Shown: piece by piece, positions 24,137 to 32,144 of the stretch
Layout of the letters: each line of letters opens with the position of its first letter
Numbering within the stretch: the first letter of the stretch is position 1
NCBI GenBank assembly: GCA_017308235.1
Contig: JAFKFL010000010.1
Span: 368,164 to 432,163, forward strand
Length of the DNA: 64,000 nt
Direction of reading: 5' to 3'
DNA from: Alphaproteobacteria bacterium
Lineage (GTDB): Bacteria > Pseudomonadota > Alphaproteobacteria > Reyranellales > Reyranellaceae
The notes under the pieces: generated by a model
What the model was told of the DNA's origin: nothing
Seen by the model: only the letters and a program-made list of their open reading frames with translations
Databases searched by the model: none
Program-made: the position numbers and the translations under genes

Positions 24137-25375
24137 TCACTCCGCGGCGGCGGCCGGCCGGGGCCGGCCCAGACTGCCGGCGATCTGGGCGGCGATCCGG
24201 TCGGCCAGCCGCTGGGCGACCTCGTCCTTGGCAAGCGTCGGCCATTCCTCGACGCCTTCGGCGCTGACCAGATGAACGGTGTTGCGCTCGCCGCCGAACG
24301 TGCCTGATGCGGGCGAAACGTCGTTGGCGACGATCCAGTCGCAACCCTTGCGCTTGCGCTTGTCGATGGCGTTGGCGACCAGGTTCTCGGTCTCGGCGGC
24401 AAAGCCCACCACAAGCTTCGGCCGCTTCGGCCCAGGCTTCGACAGCGTCGCCAGGATATCGGGGTTGGGGGCCAGCTCGAGCGCGGGCGGCGCAGCGCCA
24501 GGCTTCTTCTTGATCTTGGCCGAGGCGGGCTTGGCCGCCTTCCAGTCGGCAACCGCCGCCGCGCACACCGCGACATCGACCGCGCCAGCCTGAAGGCAAG
24601 CCGCGAGCATCTCGTCGGCGGAGTCGATCTTCACCGTCTTCACGCCCGCAGGATCGCCGACCACGACGGGTCCGCTCACCAGCGTCACCTCGGCACCGAG
24701 CCGTGCCAGCGCCGCCGCGATCGCATGGCCCTGCTTGCCCGAGGAGTGATTGGAGATATAGCGCACCGGGTCGATCGCCTCGCGCGTCGGTCCCGAAGTC
24801 ACCAGCGCACGCTTGCCGGCCAGCGGCCGGTCCGATGCCAAGAGGCCCGCGATGGCGGCCGCGATCTCTTCCGGCTCGGACATGCGGCCGGGGCCATATT
24901 CGTTGCACGCCATCACGCCGTCGTTGGGACCGACGAAGGCGACGCCGCGCTTCTTCAGCGTCTCGACGTTGGCTGCAGTCGCGGCATGCATCCACATGCG
25001 GACGTTCATGGCGGGTGCCGCCAGGACCGGCTTGTCGGTGGCGAGCAGGACCGTCGATGCAAGGTCGTCGGCGAGGCCCGTCGCCATGCGCGCCAGGAGA
25101 TTGGCGGTCGCCGGCGCCACGACCAGCAGGTCGGCATCGCGCGAAAGCTGGATGTGGCCCATCTCGCTCTCGTCGGTCAGCGAGAACATGTCGCTGTAGA
25201 CGCGATCCTCGGTGAGAGCCTGCAACGAAAGCGGCGTCACGAATTGGGCGCCCGCCTCGGTCAGCACGCACCGCACCGAGGCACCCTGCTTGCGCAGCAG
25301 GCGGATGAGTTCTTGCGACTTGAAGGCCGCGATGCCGCCCGCGACGATCAACAGGATTCGCTTGCCGTTCAGCAT
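24137..25375 (-). CDS. coaBC: Bifunctional phosphopantothenoylcysteine decarboxylase/phosphopantothenate-cysteine ligase
   Basis: Two consecutive steps of coenzyme A synthesis in one 412-residue protein. The N-terminal flavoprotein half (CoaC) has GGIAAFKSQELIRLLRKQG, the substrate motif APAMNVRMW and the catalytic cysteine in MACNEYGPGRMSEP. The C-terminal half (CoaB) has SGPTREAIDPVRYISNHSSG, the CTP-dependent ligase lysine region KIKKK, and GFAAETENL. The start at 25375 gives the normal MLNGKRILLIVAGG beginning. It sits within the ubiE-ubiB-coaBC-dut run typical of alphaproteobacteria. Confidence 0.94.
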   Translation of the reverse strand: MLNGKRILLIVAGGIAAFKSQELIRLLRKQGASVRCVLTEAGAQFVTPLSLQALTEDRVYSDMFSLTDESEMGHIQLSRDADLLVVAPATANLLARMATGLADDLASTVLLATDKPVLAAPAMNVRMWMHAATAANVETLKKRGVAFVGPNDGVMACNEYGPGRMSEPEEIAAAIAGLLASDRPLAGKRALVTSGPTREAIDPVRYISNHSSGKQGHAIAAALARLGAEVTLVSGPVVVGDPAGVKTVKIDSADEMLAACLQAGAVDVAVCAAAVADWKAAKPASAKIKKKPGAAPPALELAPNPDILATLSKPGPKRPKLVVGFAAETENLVANAIDKRKRKGCDWIVANDVSPASGTFGGERNTVHLVSAEGVEEWPTLAKDEVAQRLADRIAAQIAGSLGRPRPAAAAE

Positions 25376-25421
25376 GGTGGCGAGACTAGCACAGCGGTAC
25401 CGGTGGCGGAAATCGCACGCC

Positions 25422-26951
25422 CTAGCGGCTCCAGGTCGCAATGATCGCAACCGCCGCCAGCACCAATGCCACGACAGCGACGATCTCCATCACCATCGTC
25501 CGCCAGCCGCGCACGACGGCCGTCAGCGCGTCCTCCGTGCGCCGCCGTTCCCGCTCGGCCACCACATGCAGGTTGTCCATCAGGCGCGGCAACCGACGCA
25601 GTCCCTGCGCGAGATCCTGCGCGGCGCGGCCAATCGTGGCGCGCGGACCGAAGTGGGAAACCATCCAATCTTCGATCAGGGGACGCGCCAGCTCCCAGAT
25701 ATTGACCGTGGGGTTAAGCCGCGTGCCCATGCCCTCGGCCATCAACATGGTCTTCTGCAGCAGAAGGAGCTGCGGCTGCGCCGCCATCTCGAACTGCTCG
25801 GTGACGCGCAGGAGATGGGCGAGCAGGCGGGCGATCGAGATCTCGTGGCTCGGCTTGCCGAAGATCGGCTCGCCGATCGAACGGCAGGCCTGGGCGAACA
25901 TTTCCACCGACTGATGCTGGGGCACATAGCCGGCGCGGAACTGCACCTCGGCCACCGCGCGATAGTCGCGCCTCAGGAACGCCACCAGGAGCTCGGCGAG
26001 ATAGCCGCGCGTGTCCTCATCGACCCGGCCCATGATGCCGAAATCGACCGGCACGATGCAGCCGGCGCGATCGACGAAGGCGTTGCCGCCGTGCATGTCG
26101 GCATGGAAAAAGCCGTCGCGAAACACCTGATAGAAGAAGGCCTCGGCGCACTTCTTCATGATCGCGTCGGGATCGTGGCCAGCCGCGATGATGGCGTCGC
26201 GGTCGCCGATCGGCGTGCCGTCAACGCGCTCCAGCGTCATGACGCGCTGCGCGGTGCGATCCCAGTCGATGTCGGGCGTGCGATAGTTGGGATCGTCACC
26301 GAAATTCTCGCCCAGCTCCTGCGCTGCCGCCGCTTCCATGCGCAGGTCCATCTCGACCCGCACCACGTCGGCAAAGGCCTTCACCGATTCGACCGGCTTC
26401 AGGCGACGGAAGCGCGGCTGGGTGCGCTCGACCAGCTCGGCCATCCAGTAGAAGAGATCGAGATCGCGTGCGAAGGCCTGCTCGATGCCGGGCCGCAACA
26501 CCTTCACCGCGACATCGCGTCCATCCGAGGTCACGGCGAAATGGACCTGGGCGATCGATGCCGCCGCTATGGGCACATCGTCAAAGCGCTGGAAGAGCGC
26601 ATCGATTGGCCGGCCAAGCTCCTTTTCGATGGTGCGCCGGGCTTCCTCTCCGGAAAACGGCGTCAGATGGTCCTGCAGACGCGCGAGGTCGGCGGCCACC
26701 TCCTCGCTCAAAAGGTCGGCGCGGGTCGACAGCGCCTGACCCAGCTTGATGAAGGATGGGCCCAGTTCCTGCAGCGCCGTTGCCAGCCGTTCGCCGGGCC
26801 GGCGCGTATCACGCCGCGCGGCGAACAGCCGTGCCCAGGCGATCAGCGCCGGCGCAATGGCCAGCGTCTCGAGCGGGAACAGCGCATCGTGCCGGGCGAA
26901 GGTGACCGCCATCCGCAGGAGACGCCAACCATTGCGCAGAGCCCGGAACAT
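25422..26951 (-). CDS. ubiB: UbiB, ubiquinone biosynthesis accessory kinase-like protein
   Basis: Atypical ADCK/UbiB-family protein of 509 residues that supports ubiquinone synthesis at the membrane. The family's KxGQ helix is in PSFIKLGQALSTRADLL; the Ala-rich nucleotide loop in VPIAAASIAQVHFAV; the catalytic-loop equivalent in FFHADMHGGNAFV and the metal-binding DFG in PVDFGIMG. The C terminus ends in one membrane helix (IVAVVALVLAAVAIIATW). It lies downstream of ubiE, with a palindromic repeat between them. Older annotation as a 6-hydroxylase is not supported by the fold. Confidence 0.93.
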   Translation of the reverse strand: MFRALRNGWRLLRMAVTFARHDALFPLETLAIAPALIAWARLFAARRDTRRPGERLATALQELGPSFIKLGQALSTRADLLSEEVAADLARLQDHLTPFSGEEARRTIEKELGRPIDALFQRFDDVPIAAASIAQVHFAVTSDGRDVAVKVLRPGIEQAFARDLDLFYWMAELVERTQPRFRRLKPVESVKAFADVVRVEMDLRMEAAAAQELGENFGDDPNYRTPDIDWDRTAQRVMTLERVDGTPIGDRDAIIAAGHDPDAIMKKCAEAFFYQVFRDGFFHADMHGGNAFVDRAGCIVPVDFGIMGRVDEDTRGYLAELLVAFLRRDYRAVAEVQFRAGYVPQHQSVEMFAQACRSIGEPIFGKPSHEISIARLLAHLLRVTEQFEMAAQPQLLLLQKTMLMAEGMGTRLNPTVNIWELARPLIEDWMVSHFGPRATIGRAAQDLAQGLRRLPRLMDNLHVVAERERRRTEDALTAVVRGWRTMVMEIVAVVALVLAAVAIIATWSR

Positions 26952-26963
26952 CTAGGTGCCATC

Positions 26964-27069
26964 CCTCATCCTGAGGAGCGCGCGAAGCGCGCGTCTCGAA
27001 GGATGGCAACGGCACGGATGCCGCCCACCCTTCGAGACGCGGTCCTGCGGACCGCTCCTCAGGGTGAGG
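26964..27069. repeat. Dispersed palindromic repeat, family 2, copy B
   Basis: Ends CCTCATCCTGAGGAG and CTCCTCAGGGTGAGG are inverted; inside, GCGTCTCGAAGG and CCTTCGAGACGC are inverted. The architecture matches 14529-14657. It lies between the ubiE stop and the ubiB start and would be transcribed within the operon. Confidence 0.82.
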
Positions 27070-27105
27070 GGATGATGGTTGCGGGATTGGTTCATCTGAA
27101 ACGTC

Positions 27106-27969
27106 TCAGATTCGCCAGCCCGAATGCAACGCCACGACGCCAAGCGTCATGTTGCGCCAGGCGACCTGCGTGAAGCCCGCGCGGCCGAGACGCGCGGCAA
27201 GATCGCGCTGCGAAGGGAAGCGGCGGATGCTTTCATGCAGGTAACGATAGGACTCGGCATCACGCGCCACGATGCGACCGAAGAACGGCAGGGCCCGTTC
27301 GGAATAGGCGTCGTAGACACGACCGACCGGTGCCGAGGTGACCTTGCTGAATTCCAGGCAGTAGTAGCGGCCGCCCGGCTTCAGCACGCGAAACGCCTCG
27401 CCGAGCGCCAGATCGATGTCGGTGACGTTGCGCAATCCGAAGGCGATCGTGTAGGCGTCGAACGAGCGGTCGGGAAACGGCAGCTTCTCGGCATCGCCGG
27501 TCGTCCAGGTGAGCCCGCGCAGCAGGCCGCGATTGATGGCGCGGTCGCGGCCCATGCCCAGCATGGCGGCATTGATGTCGCATACGGTGACATCGGCGGC
27601 CGCACCCTCCCCGCCCTTCTCCTCCACGCGCCTCAGGAGCCGAAAGGCGATGTCGCCGGTGCCGCCGGCCACGTCGAGCAGCTTCTCGCCCGGCCGCGGG
27701 TTCACGACATCGATCAGCGCGTTCTTCCAAAGACGATGCACGCCGCCTGACATCAGGTCGTTCATCAGGTCGTAGCGCGGCGCCACGCTCTCGAACACGT
27801 CGCGCACCAGGCCCGCCTTCTCGGCTTTGGGCACATCGCGGTAGCCGAAGGACGCGAGCCCCCCATCGGCTGTCCCGTCCGCCGCCTCGCCCGCAGGCGA
27901 GCCGGCCGGCGGAACGTCGCTCGGGGCCTCCCCGGCGGAGACAGGCGCGCTAGGATCGGGTTCGATCAT
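27106..27969 (-). CDS. ubiE: Demethylmenaquinone/2-methoxy-6-polyprenyl-benzoquinol C-methyltransferase
   Basis: SAM-dependent C-methyltransferase of ubiquinone synthesis. It has 287 residues: the 250-residue core plus a Pro/Ala/Gly-rich N-terminal extension of about 38 residues. The core begins FGYRDVPKAEKAGLVRDVF and includes YDLMNDLMSGGVHRLWK, motif I LLDVAGGTGDIAF, FDAYTIAFGLRN and EAFRVLKPGGRYYCLEFS. ATG 27969 is the last start before the core; a longer form would run through the divergent gene at 27994. The two starts are only 24 bases apart, so their promoters must overlap each other's coding ends. Confidence 0.93.
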   Translation of the reverse strand: MIEPDPSAPVSAGEAPSDVPPAGSPAGEAADGTADGGLASFGYRDVPKAEKAGLVRDVFESVAPRYDLMNDLMSGGVHRLWKNALIDVVNPRPGEKLLDVAGGTGDIAFRLLRRVEEKGGEGAAADVTVCDINAAMLGMGRDRAINRGLLRGLTWTTGDAEKLPFPDRSFDAYTIAFGLRNVTDIDLALGEAFRVLKPGGRYYCLEFSKVTSAPVGRVYDAYSERALPFFGRIVARDAESYRYLHESIRRFPSQRDLAARLGRAGFTQVAWRNMTLGVVALHSGWRI

Positions 27970-27993
27970 GGGGCGCAACCTAGAGGAATCGCC

Positions 27994-28728
27994 ATGCTGC
28001 TGAAAGACCGGGTGATACTGATCACCAACGTCGAGAAATTCGCAGGCCACGGCACCACCGAGAGCGCGCTGGCGCAAGGCGCCACGGTGCTGGCGCACGA
28101 TCCTGCCTTCGAGGCCCCCAGTGCGCGCCGCAAGTACGAAAGCCAGTTCCCCGGCGCGCATGCCCTTTCCGCCATCGATCCCGCCACAATGGTCGAGCTG
28201 GCGCTGAAACGGCACGGCCATATCGACGCATTGGTGAACAACGATGCCTATCCGGCGCTGCGCGCGCCGCTCGGCGAGGCGCGGCTCGAAGACTATCGCG
28301 CCGCTTTCGAGGCCATGGCGGTAACGCCGTTCCGTCTCACGCAGCTCGTGGCGCCGTCGATGCGCAAGCGCAAGTCAGGCCGGATCGTGTTCGTCTCCTC
28401 GGCCGCTCCACTGCGCGGCATTGCCAACTACGCGCCCTATACGTCGGCGCGTGCCGCCGCCAACGGGCTCGTGGCTTCGCTGGCCAAGGAACTGGGGCGC
28501 GATGGCATCACCGTGAACGCGGTCGGTTCGAACTACGTCGAGAACCCCGACTACTTCCCGCCGGCGCTGCTCGCTAACCAGGAAGCGATGGCGAAGATGA
28601 CGGCCCAGATCCCGCTCGGCCGGCTGGGCAAGAGCGCCGAGCTTGGCGCCGCGGTCTGCTTCCTCTGCTCTGACGGCGCGGGCTTCATCACCGGCCATGT
28701 CCTGCCGCACGCCGGCGGCTGGGCATGA
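27994..28728 (+). CDS. Halohydrin dehalogenase-like short-chain dehydrogenase relative
   Basis: Predicted cofactor-free enzyme converting vicinal halohydrins to epoxides and halide; 244 residues. The SDR catalytic lysine is replaced by arginine: Ser136, Tyr149 and Arg153 fit S-X12-Y-X3-R. The SDR nucleotide glycine loop is replaced by T11-X4-F16-X-G18 (ITNVEKFAG). From memory these are the two diagnostic motifs of HheA/HheC-type enzymes, and positions are shifted by +4 from HheC Ser132/Tyr145/Arg149. NNDAY and NAVGSNYVENPDYFPP also resemble HheC, with Ser179 where HheC has Pro175. AGAGGA precedes the ATG. It diverges from ubiE. Confidence 0.78.
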   Translation: MLLKDRVILITNVEKFAGHGTTESALAQGATVLAHDPAFEAPSARRKYESQFPGAHALSAIDPATMVELALKRHGHIDALVNNDAYPALRAPLGEARLEDYRAAFEAMAVTPFRLTQLVAPSMRKRKSGRIVFVSSAAPLRGIANYAPYTSARAAANGLVASLAKELGRDGITVNAVGSNYVENPDYFPPALLANQEAMAKMTAQIPLGRLGKSAELGAAVCFLCSDGAGFITGHVLPHAGGWA

Positions 28729-28744
28729 GGCGTGCTCCCAGCAG

Positions 28745-29707
28745 CTAGCCGAACGCTTCTTCCCACGTGCCGCGGGTGGAAGCCTTGGAATATTCGGTGG
28801 CGCGGTTCTCGAAGAAGTTGGTGTGCTCGATGGCATTCAGCATCTGGTCCATCCACGGCAGCGGATTCTTCATGTCCTTGCGGTAGATGGGCTGCAGGCC
28901 GAGCTGCGTCAGGCGGCGGTCGGCGATGAAGCGGATATAGCGCTTCACGTCGGTCGCGGTCATGCCCTCGATGCCGTCGAGCTGGAAGGCGAGATCGATG
29001 AAGGCGTCCTCGTGGTCGACGATGGTCGAGCAGGCGATGTAGAGCTCGCGCTGTAGCGCTTCGGTCCAGACCTGTGGGTTCTCCTGGATGAAGGTGCGGA
29101 ACAGCCGGATGATCGAGTTGCAGTGCAGCGTCTCGTCGCGCACCGACCACGAGATGATCTGGCCCATGCCCTTCATCTTGTTGAAGCGCGGGAAGTTCAT
29201 CAGCATCGCGAAGGAAGCGAAGAGCTGCAGGCCCTCGGTGAAGCCGCCGAACACCGCCAGCGTCTTGGCGATCTCGTCCTTCGACTCGACGTTGAAGCCC
29301 TGCATGTAGTCGTACTTGTCCTTCATCTCCTTGACGTGGAGGAAGGCCGAATACTCCGTCTCCGGCATGCCGATCGTGTCGAGGAGATGGCTATAGGCCG
29401 CGACATGCACGGTCTCCATCGCCGAGAAGGCGGCCAGCATCATCTGCACTTCCGTGGGTTTGAAGACCCGCGAATAGTGCCGCATGTAGCAGTTGTTCAC
29501 CTCGACATCGGCCTGGGTGAAGAAGCGGAAGATCTGCGTCAGCAGATGCCGCTCGCTGTCGGAGAGCTTGTTGCGCCAGTCCTTGACGTCGTCGGCCAGC
29601 GGCACTTCCTCGGGCAGCCAATGAATGCGCTGCTGCGTGAGCCACGCATCGTAGGCCCAGGGGTAGTGGAACGGCTTGTAGATCGGCTTGGCGTCGAGCA
29701 GGGACAT
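28745..29707 (-). CDS. nrdB: Ribonucleotide reductase class I, beta (radical-generating) subunit
   Basis: Small subunit that houses the di-iron centre and tyrosyl radical; 320 residues. Metal ligands and radical site are readable: TQADVEVNNCY; SAMETVHVAAYSHLLDT, where Glu, His (+3) and the radical Tyr (+7) follow the E. coli spacing; GFTEGLQLFASF; and VRDETLHCNSIIR. The C-terminal tail, which docks on the large subunit, ends STRGTWEEAFG. No ATP-cone is fused to it. It is downstream of nrdA, separated by a strong palindrome. Confidence 0.94.
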   Translation of the reverse strand: MSLLDAKPIYKPFHYPWAYDAWLTQQRIHWLPEEVPLADDVKDWRNKLSDSERHLLTQIFRFFTQADVEVNNCYMRHYSRVFKPTEVQMMLAAFSAMETVHVAAYSHLLDTIGMPETEYSAFLHVKEMKDKYDYMQGFNVESKDEIAKTLAVFGGFTEGLQLFASFAMLMNFPRFNKMKGMGQIISWSVRDETLHCNSIIRLFRTFIQENPQVWTEALQRELYIACSTIVDHEDAFIDLAFQLDGIEGMTATDVKRYIRFIADRRLTQLGLQPIYRKDMKNPLPWMDQMLNAIEHTNFFENRATEYSKASTRGTWEEAFG

Positions 29708-29746
29708 GGCGGGATCACATAAATTTGGACTGGTAATCGAAAAGCT

Positions 29747-29820
29747 GTGTCATCCCGAGCGCAGCGAGGGATCCTTGATCGGAAGCTGCTGAAGATCCCT
29801 CGCTATGCTCGGGATGACAC
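29747..29820. repeat. Long inverted repeat between nrdA and nrdB
   Basis: Arms of 27 bases: GTGTCATCCCGAGCGCAGCG at 29747 continues to 29773 and is matched in reverse by 29794-29820, with two or three mismatches and a 20-base loop. The transcript would form a stable hairpin between the two subunit genes. The CATCCCGAG...CTCGGGATG ends are those of a widespread bacterial intergenic palindrome type (family 3 here, one copy in the window). Confidence 0.8.
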
Positions 29821-29826
29821 CATTCT

Positions 29827-31695
29827 TTACTGACAGCTCAGGCATTCCTCGTAGTTGTTGGCCTCGCCGACCGGCTGGTTGCCGGCCGGCGGAGGCATGG
29901 GGGCGCCGAGGTTATGGGCTGAAAGGGCTTGATCGCCGATCGGCGCCACGACCGCGTCGTTCGACACCGTCTCGGCGCGCTGGATGGAGAGCGAGCGGCA
30001 GTAGTAGAGGCTCTTCACGCCGCGCTTCCACGCCATCAGATGGATCTGATGCAGGTCGCGCTTGTGCACGTCGGCCGGCAGGAAAAGGTTCAGCGACTGG
30101 CTCTGGCAGATGAACGGTGCGCGGTCGGCGGCATGTTCGACAAGCCAGCGCTGATCGATCTCGAAGGCCGTCTTGAACACCGCCTTCTCGTGATCGTCGA
30201 GGCAGTCGAGATGCTGCACCGAGCCCTGGCTGGTGGTGACCGAGGTCCAGGTGTCCTCGTCGTTCTTGCCCTTCTCGGCCAGCACCTTCTCAAGGTACGG
30301 ATTGCGCACCACGAACGAGCCCGAGAGGGTCTTGTGGTTGTAGACGTTGGCCGCTGACGGCTCGATGCCGGGCGAGGCGCCGCCGCAAATGATCGAGATC
30401 GAGGCCGTGGGGGCGATCGCGAGCTTGTGCGAGAAGCGCTCCTCGATGCCGAAATCGGCCGCATCCGGGCACGCGCCACGCTCCTTGGCGAGCGTCGTCG
30501 AGGCAAGGTCGCACTGGTTGCGGATGTGCTTGAACATCTTCTTGTTCCACACCTTCGCCATCACCGCTTCGATCGGGATGTTGTTCTGCTGCAGGAAGGA
30601 GTGGAAGCCCATGACACCGAGGCCCACCGAGCGTTCGCGCATGGCGGCGTAGGTGGCGCGGGCAAAATCGCTGCCGGCGTTGTCGATGAAGCTTTGCAGC
30701 ACGTTGTCGAGGAAGCGCATCACGTCCTCGATGAAGGTCGGATGCTCGTGCCACTCGAGATAGGTCTCGAGATTGAGCGAGGAGAGGCAGCACACAGCGG
30801 TGCGCTGCTTGCCGTCGCGGTCGACGCCGGTCGGCAGCGTGATCTCGCTGCAGAGGTTGGAGGTCTTGATCTCCAGGCCGGCGAGCTTGTGATGCTCGGG
30901 CCGCGCCTTGTTCACGTGATCGACGAAGATCAGGTAGGGCTCGCCGGTCTCGATGCGCGCCGTCAGAATGCGGATCCAGAGGTGCCGCGCCGAGATCTTG
31001 CGCTGGACCGCGCCGTCCTTGGGGCTGGTGAGCGCCCATTCCTCGTCGTTCTCGACCGCGCGCATGAAGGCGTCGGAGACCAGGAGGCCGTGGTGGAGGT
31101 TCAGCGCCTTGCGGTTGGGATCGCCACCGGTGGGACGGCGAATCTCGATGAACTCCTCGATCTCGGGATGGTTGACCGGCAGATAGACCGCGGCCGAACC
31201 ACGCCGCAGCGAGCCCTGGGAGATCGCAAGCGTCAGCGAATCCATCACCCGGATGAAGGGCACGACACCGGAGGTCTTGCCGTTCATGCCGACCTTCTCG
31301 CCGATCGAGCGCAGGTTGCCCCAGTAGGAGCCGATGCCGCCGCCGCGGGCCGCCAGCCACACGTTCTCGTTCCAGAGGCCCACGATGCCTTCAAGCGAGT
31401 CGTTCGCCTCGTTCAGGAAGCAGGAGATCGGCAGGCCGCGCCGCGTGCCGCCGTTGCTGAGTACAGGAGTCGCCGGCATGAACCAGAGATCACTGATGTA
31501 GTCGTAGAGACGCTGGGCATGCGCATCGTCATCGGCATAAGCCGAGGCGACTCTCGCGAACATGTCCTGGTAGCTTTCGCCCGGGAGAAGGTACCGGTCG
31601 GTGAGTGTAGCCTTGCCGAAGGCTGTCAGGCGGGCGTCCCGAGAGGAGTCGGTAACAACGCGCGCACCGCTTCGAACTTGAACGACATCAAACAC
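29827..31695 (-). CDS. nrdA: Ribonucleotide reductase class I, alpha (catalytic) subunit lacking an ATP-cone
   Basis: Reduces ribonucleoside diphosphates. It has 622 residues from GTG 31695, which follows AAGGGGA; an ATG at 31725 would add ten residues overlapping DnaA boxes. Catalytic features: redox Cys in LPISCFLNE, the Asn-x-Cys-x-Glu site in TSNLCSEITLPTG, the partner Cys in AVCCLSSLNLE, the radical-transfer Tyr pair in SLYYCRSLS and the C-terminal thiol pair ECLSC. The first 40 residues lead directly into the ten-helix core, so the N-terminal ATP-cone that gives dATP feedback in E. coli is missing. Confidence 0.93.
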   Translation of the reverse strand: MFDVVQVRSGARVVTDSSRDARLTAFGKATLTDRYLLPGESYQDMFARVASAYADDDAHAQRLYDYISDLWFMPATPVLSNGGTRRGLPISCFLNEANDSLEGIVGLWNENVWLAARGGGIGSYWGNLRSIGEKVGMNGKTSGVVPFIRVMDSLTLAISQGSLRRGSAAVYLPVNHPEIEEFIEIRRPTGGDPNRKALNLHHGLLVSDAFMRAVENDEEWALTSPKDGAVQRKISARHLWIRILTARIETGEPYLIFVDHVNKARPEHHKLAGLEIKTSNLCSEITLPTGVDRDGKQRTAVCCLSSLNLETYLEWHEHPTFIEDVMRFLDNVLQSFIDNAGSDFARATYAAMRERSVGLGVMGFHSFLQQNNIPIEAVMAKVWNKKMFKHIRNQCDLASTTLAKERGACPDAADFGIEERFSHKLAIAPTASISIICGGASPGIEPSAANVYNHKTLSGSFVVRNPYLEKVLAEKGKNDEDTWTSVTTSQGSVQHLDCLDDHEKAVFKTAFEIDQRWLVEHAADRAPFICQSQSLNLFLPADVHKRDLHQIHLMAWKRGVKSLYYCRSLSIQRAETVSNDAVVAPIGDQALSAHNLGAPMPPPAGNQPVGEANNYEECLSCQ

Positions 31696-31715
31696 TTGCG
31701 GTCCCCTTTTTCTTC

Positions 31716-31751
31716 TTGTCCACATCTGTGGATAAAACAGTTTGTGGAAGA
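31716..31751. promoter_or_regulatory. Cluster of DnaA boxes upstream of nrdA
   Basis: A perfect DnaA box TTATCCACA is on the minus strand at 31735-31727. TTGTCCACA (one mismatch) is on the plus strand at 31716-31724, forming a 9-2-9 inverted pair with it. TCTTCCACA (two mismatches) follows on the minus strand at 31751-31743. All three fall just upstream of the nrdA start. E. coli nrdAB is known to be controlled by DnaA through such boxes. Confidence 0.65.
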
Positions 31752-31798
31752 CACCTACATGTTGGGACCGGTTTTTCCGCCCCCACTACCCGTTGATG
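31752..31798. promoter_or_regulatory. Two candidate NrdR boxes, 31 bases apart
   Basis: CTACATGTTG (31755-31764) and CTACCCGTTG (31786-31795) are spaced 31 bases start to start, the spacing typical of tandem NrdR boxes. Against the core CWATATATWG they match at 8 and 6 of 10 positions; the flanks match poorly. Position in front of nrdA and spacing are the main support. Confidence 0.4.
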
Positions 31799-32144
31799 AT
31801 ACGCAGGCTGCCGGGGCTGTCATCGGCAAATTTATACGCCCATTGTGAATCTGAGGAATTTGGGGTTATCTAATTGTTATTGGCTGAAAAAATGACCTTT
31901 CAAAATTTGGGTTCAAGCTTGGGATAAAGCCTTCGCAGTTGCAGCATACAAAGAGAACAAAACGCGCTTTCCCGCGGAATCTTTGACCCCCAAACAGAAA
32001 GCGCAGCGATTCGGCCAGCCATCGTTGGGGCACCGGTCGAAAGGGTCGGCGCGATAGGCACTTCGGCCATCATCAACTCTTCGTCGTCAGATCGTCACAG
32101 TGCGGCGTACCATTCCCCGGCGTTGGAAAGTTGAGGCAGGGCCC

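Larger units (their letters stand above)
31696..32144. other. AT-rich divergent intergenic region between nrdA and the glutamate dehydrogenase gene
   Basis: The only gene-free stretch over 300 bases. From left to right it holds three DnaA-box-like sequences (31716-31751), two candidate NrdR boxes (31752-31798), and an AT-rich part (about 31825-31960) with words such as AATTTGGGGTTATC and AAATTTGGGTTC. GC content rises again near 32000. It must contain promoters for both flanking genes. I see no RNA gene or ORF worth calling. Confidence 0.7.

Noticed and set aside
31700..31960. DnaA boxes beside an AT-rich stretch, 10-20 kb from maf, aroE, dnaQ and rho, as a possible chromosomal origin.
   Set aside because: Only one perfect box and two weaker ones, all clustered at the nrdA promoter where DnaA regulation is known in other bacteria; no hemE or similar origin marker adjoins it. 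GC-skew analysis of the whole chromosome would decide.
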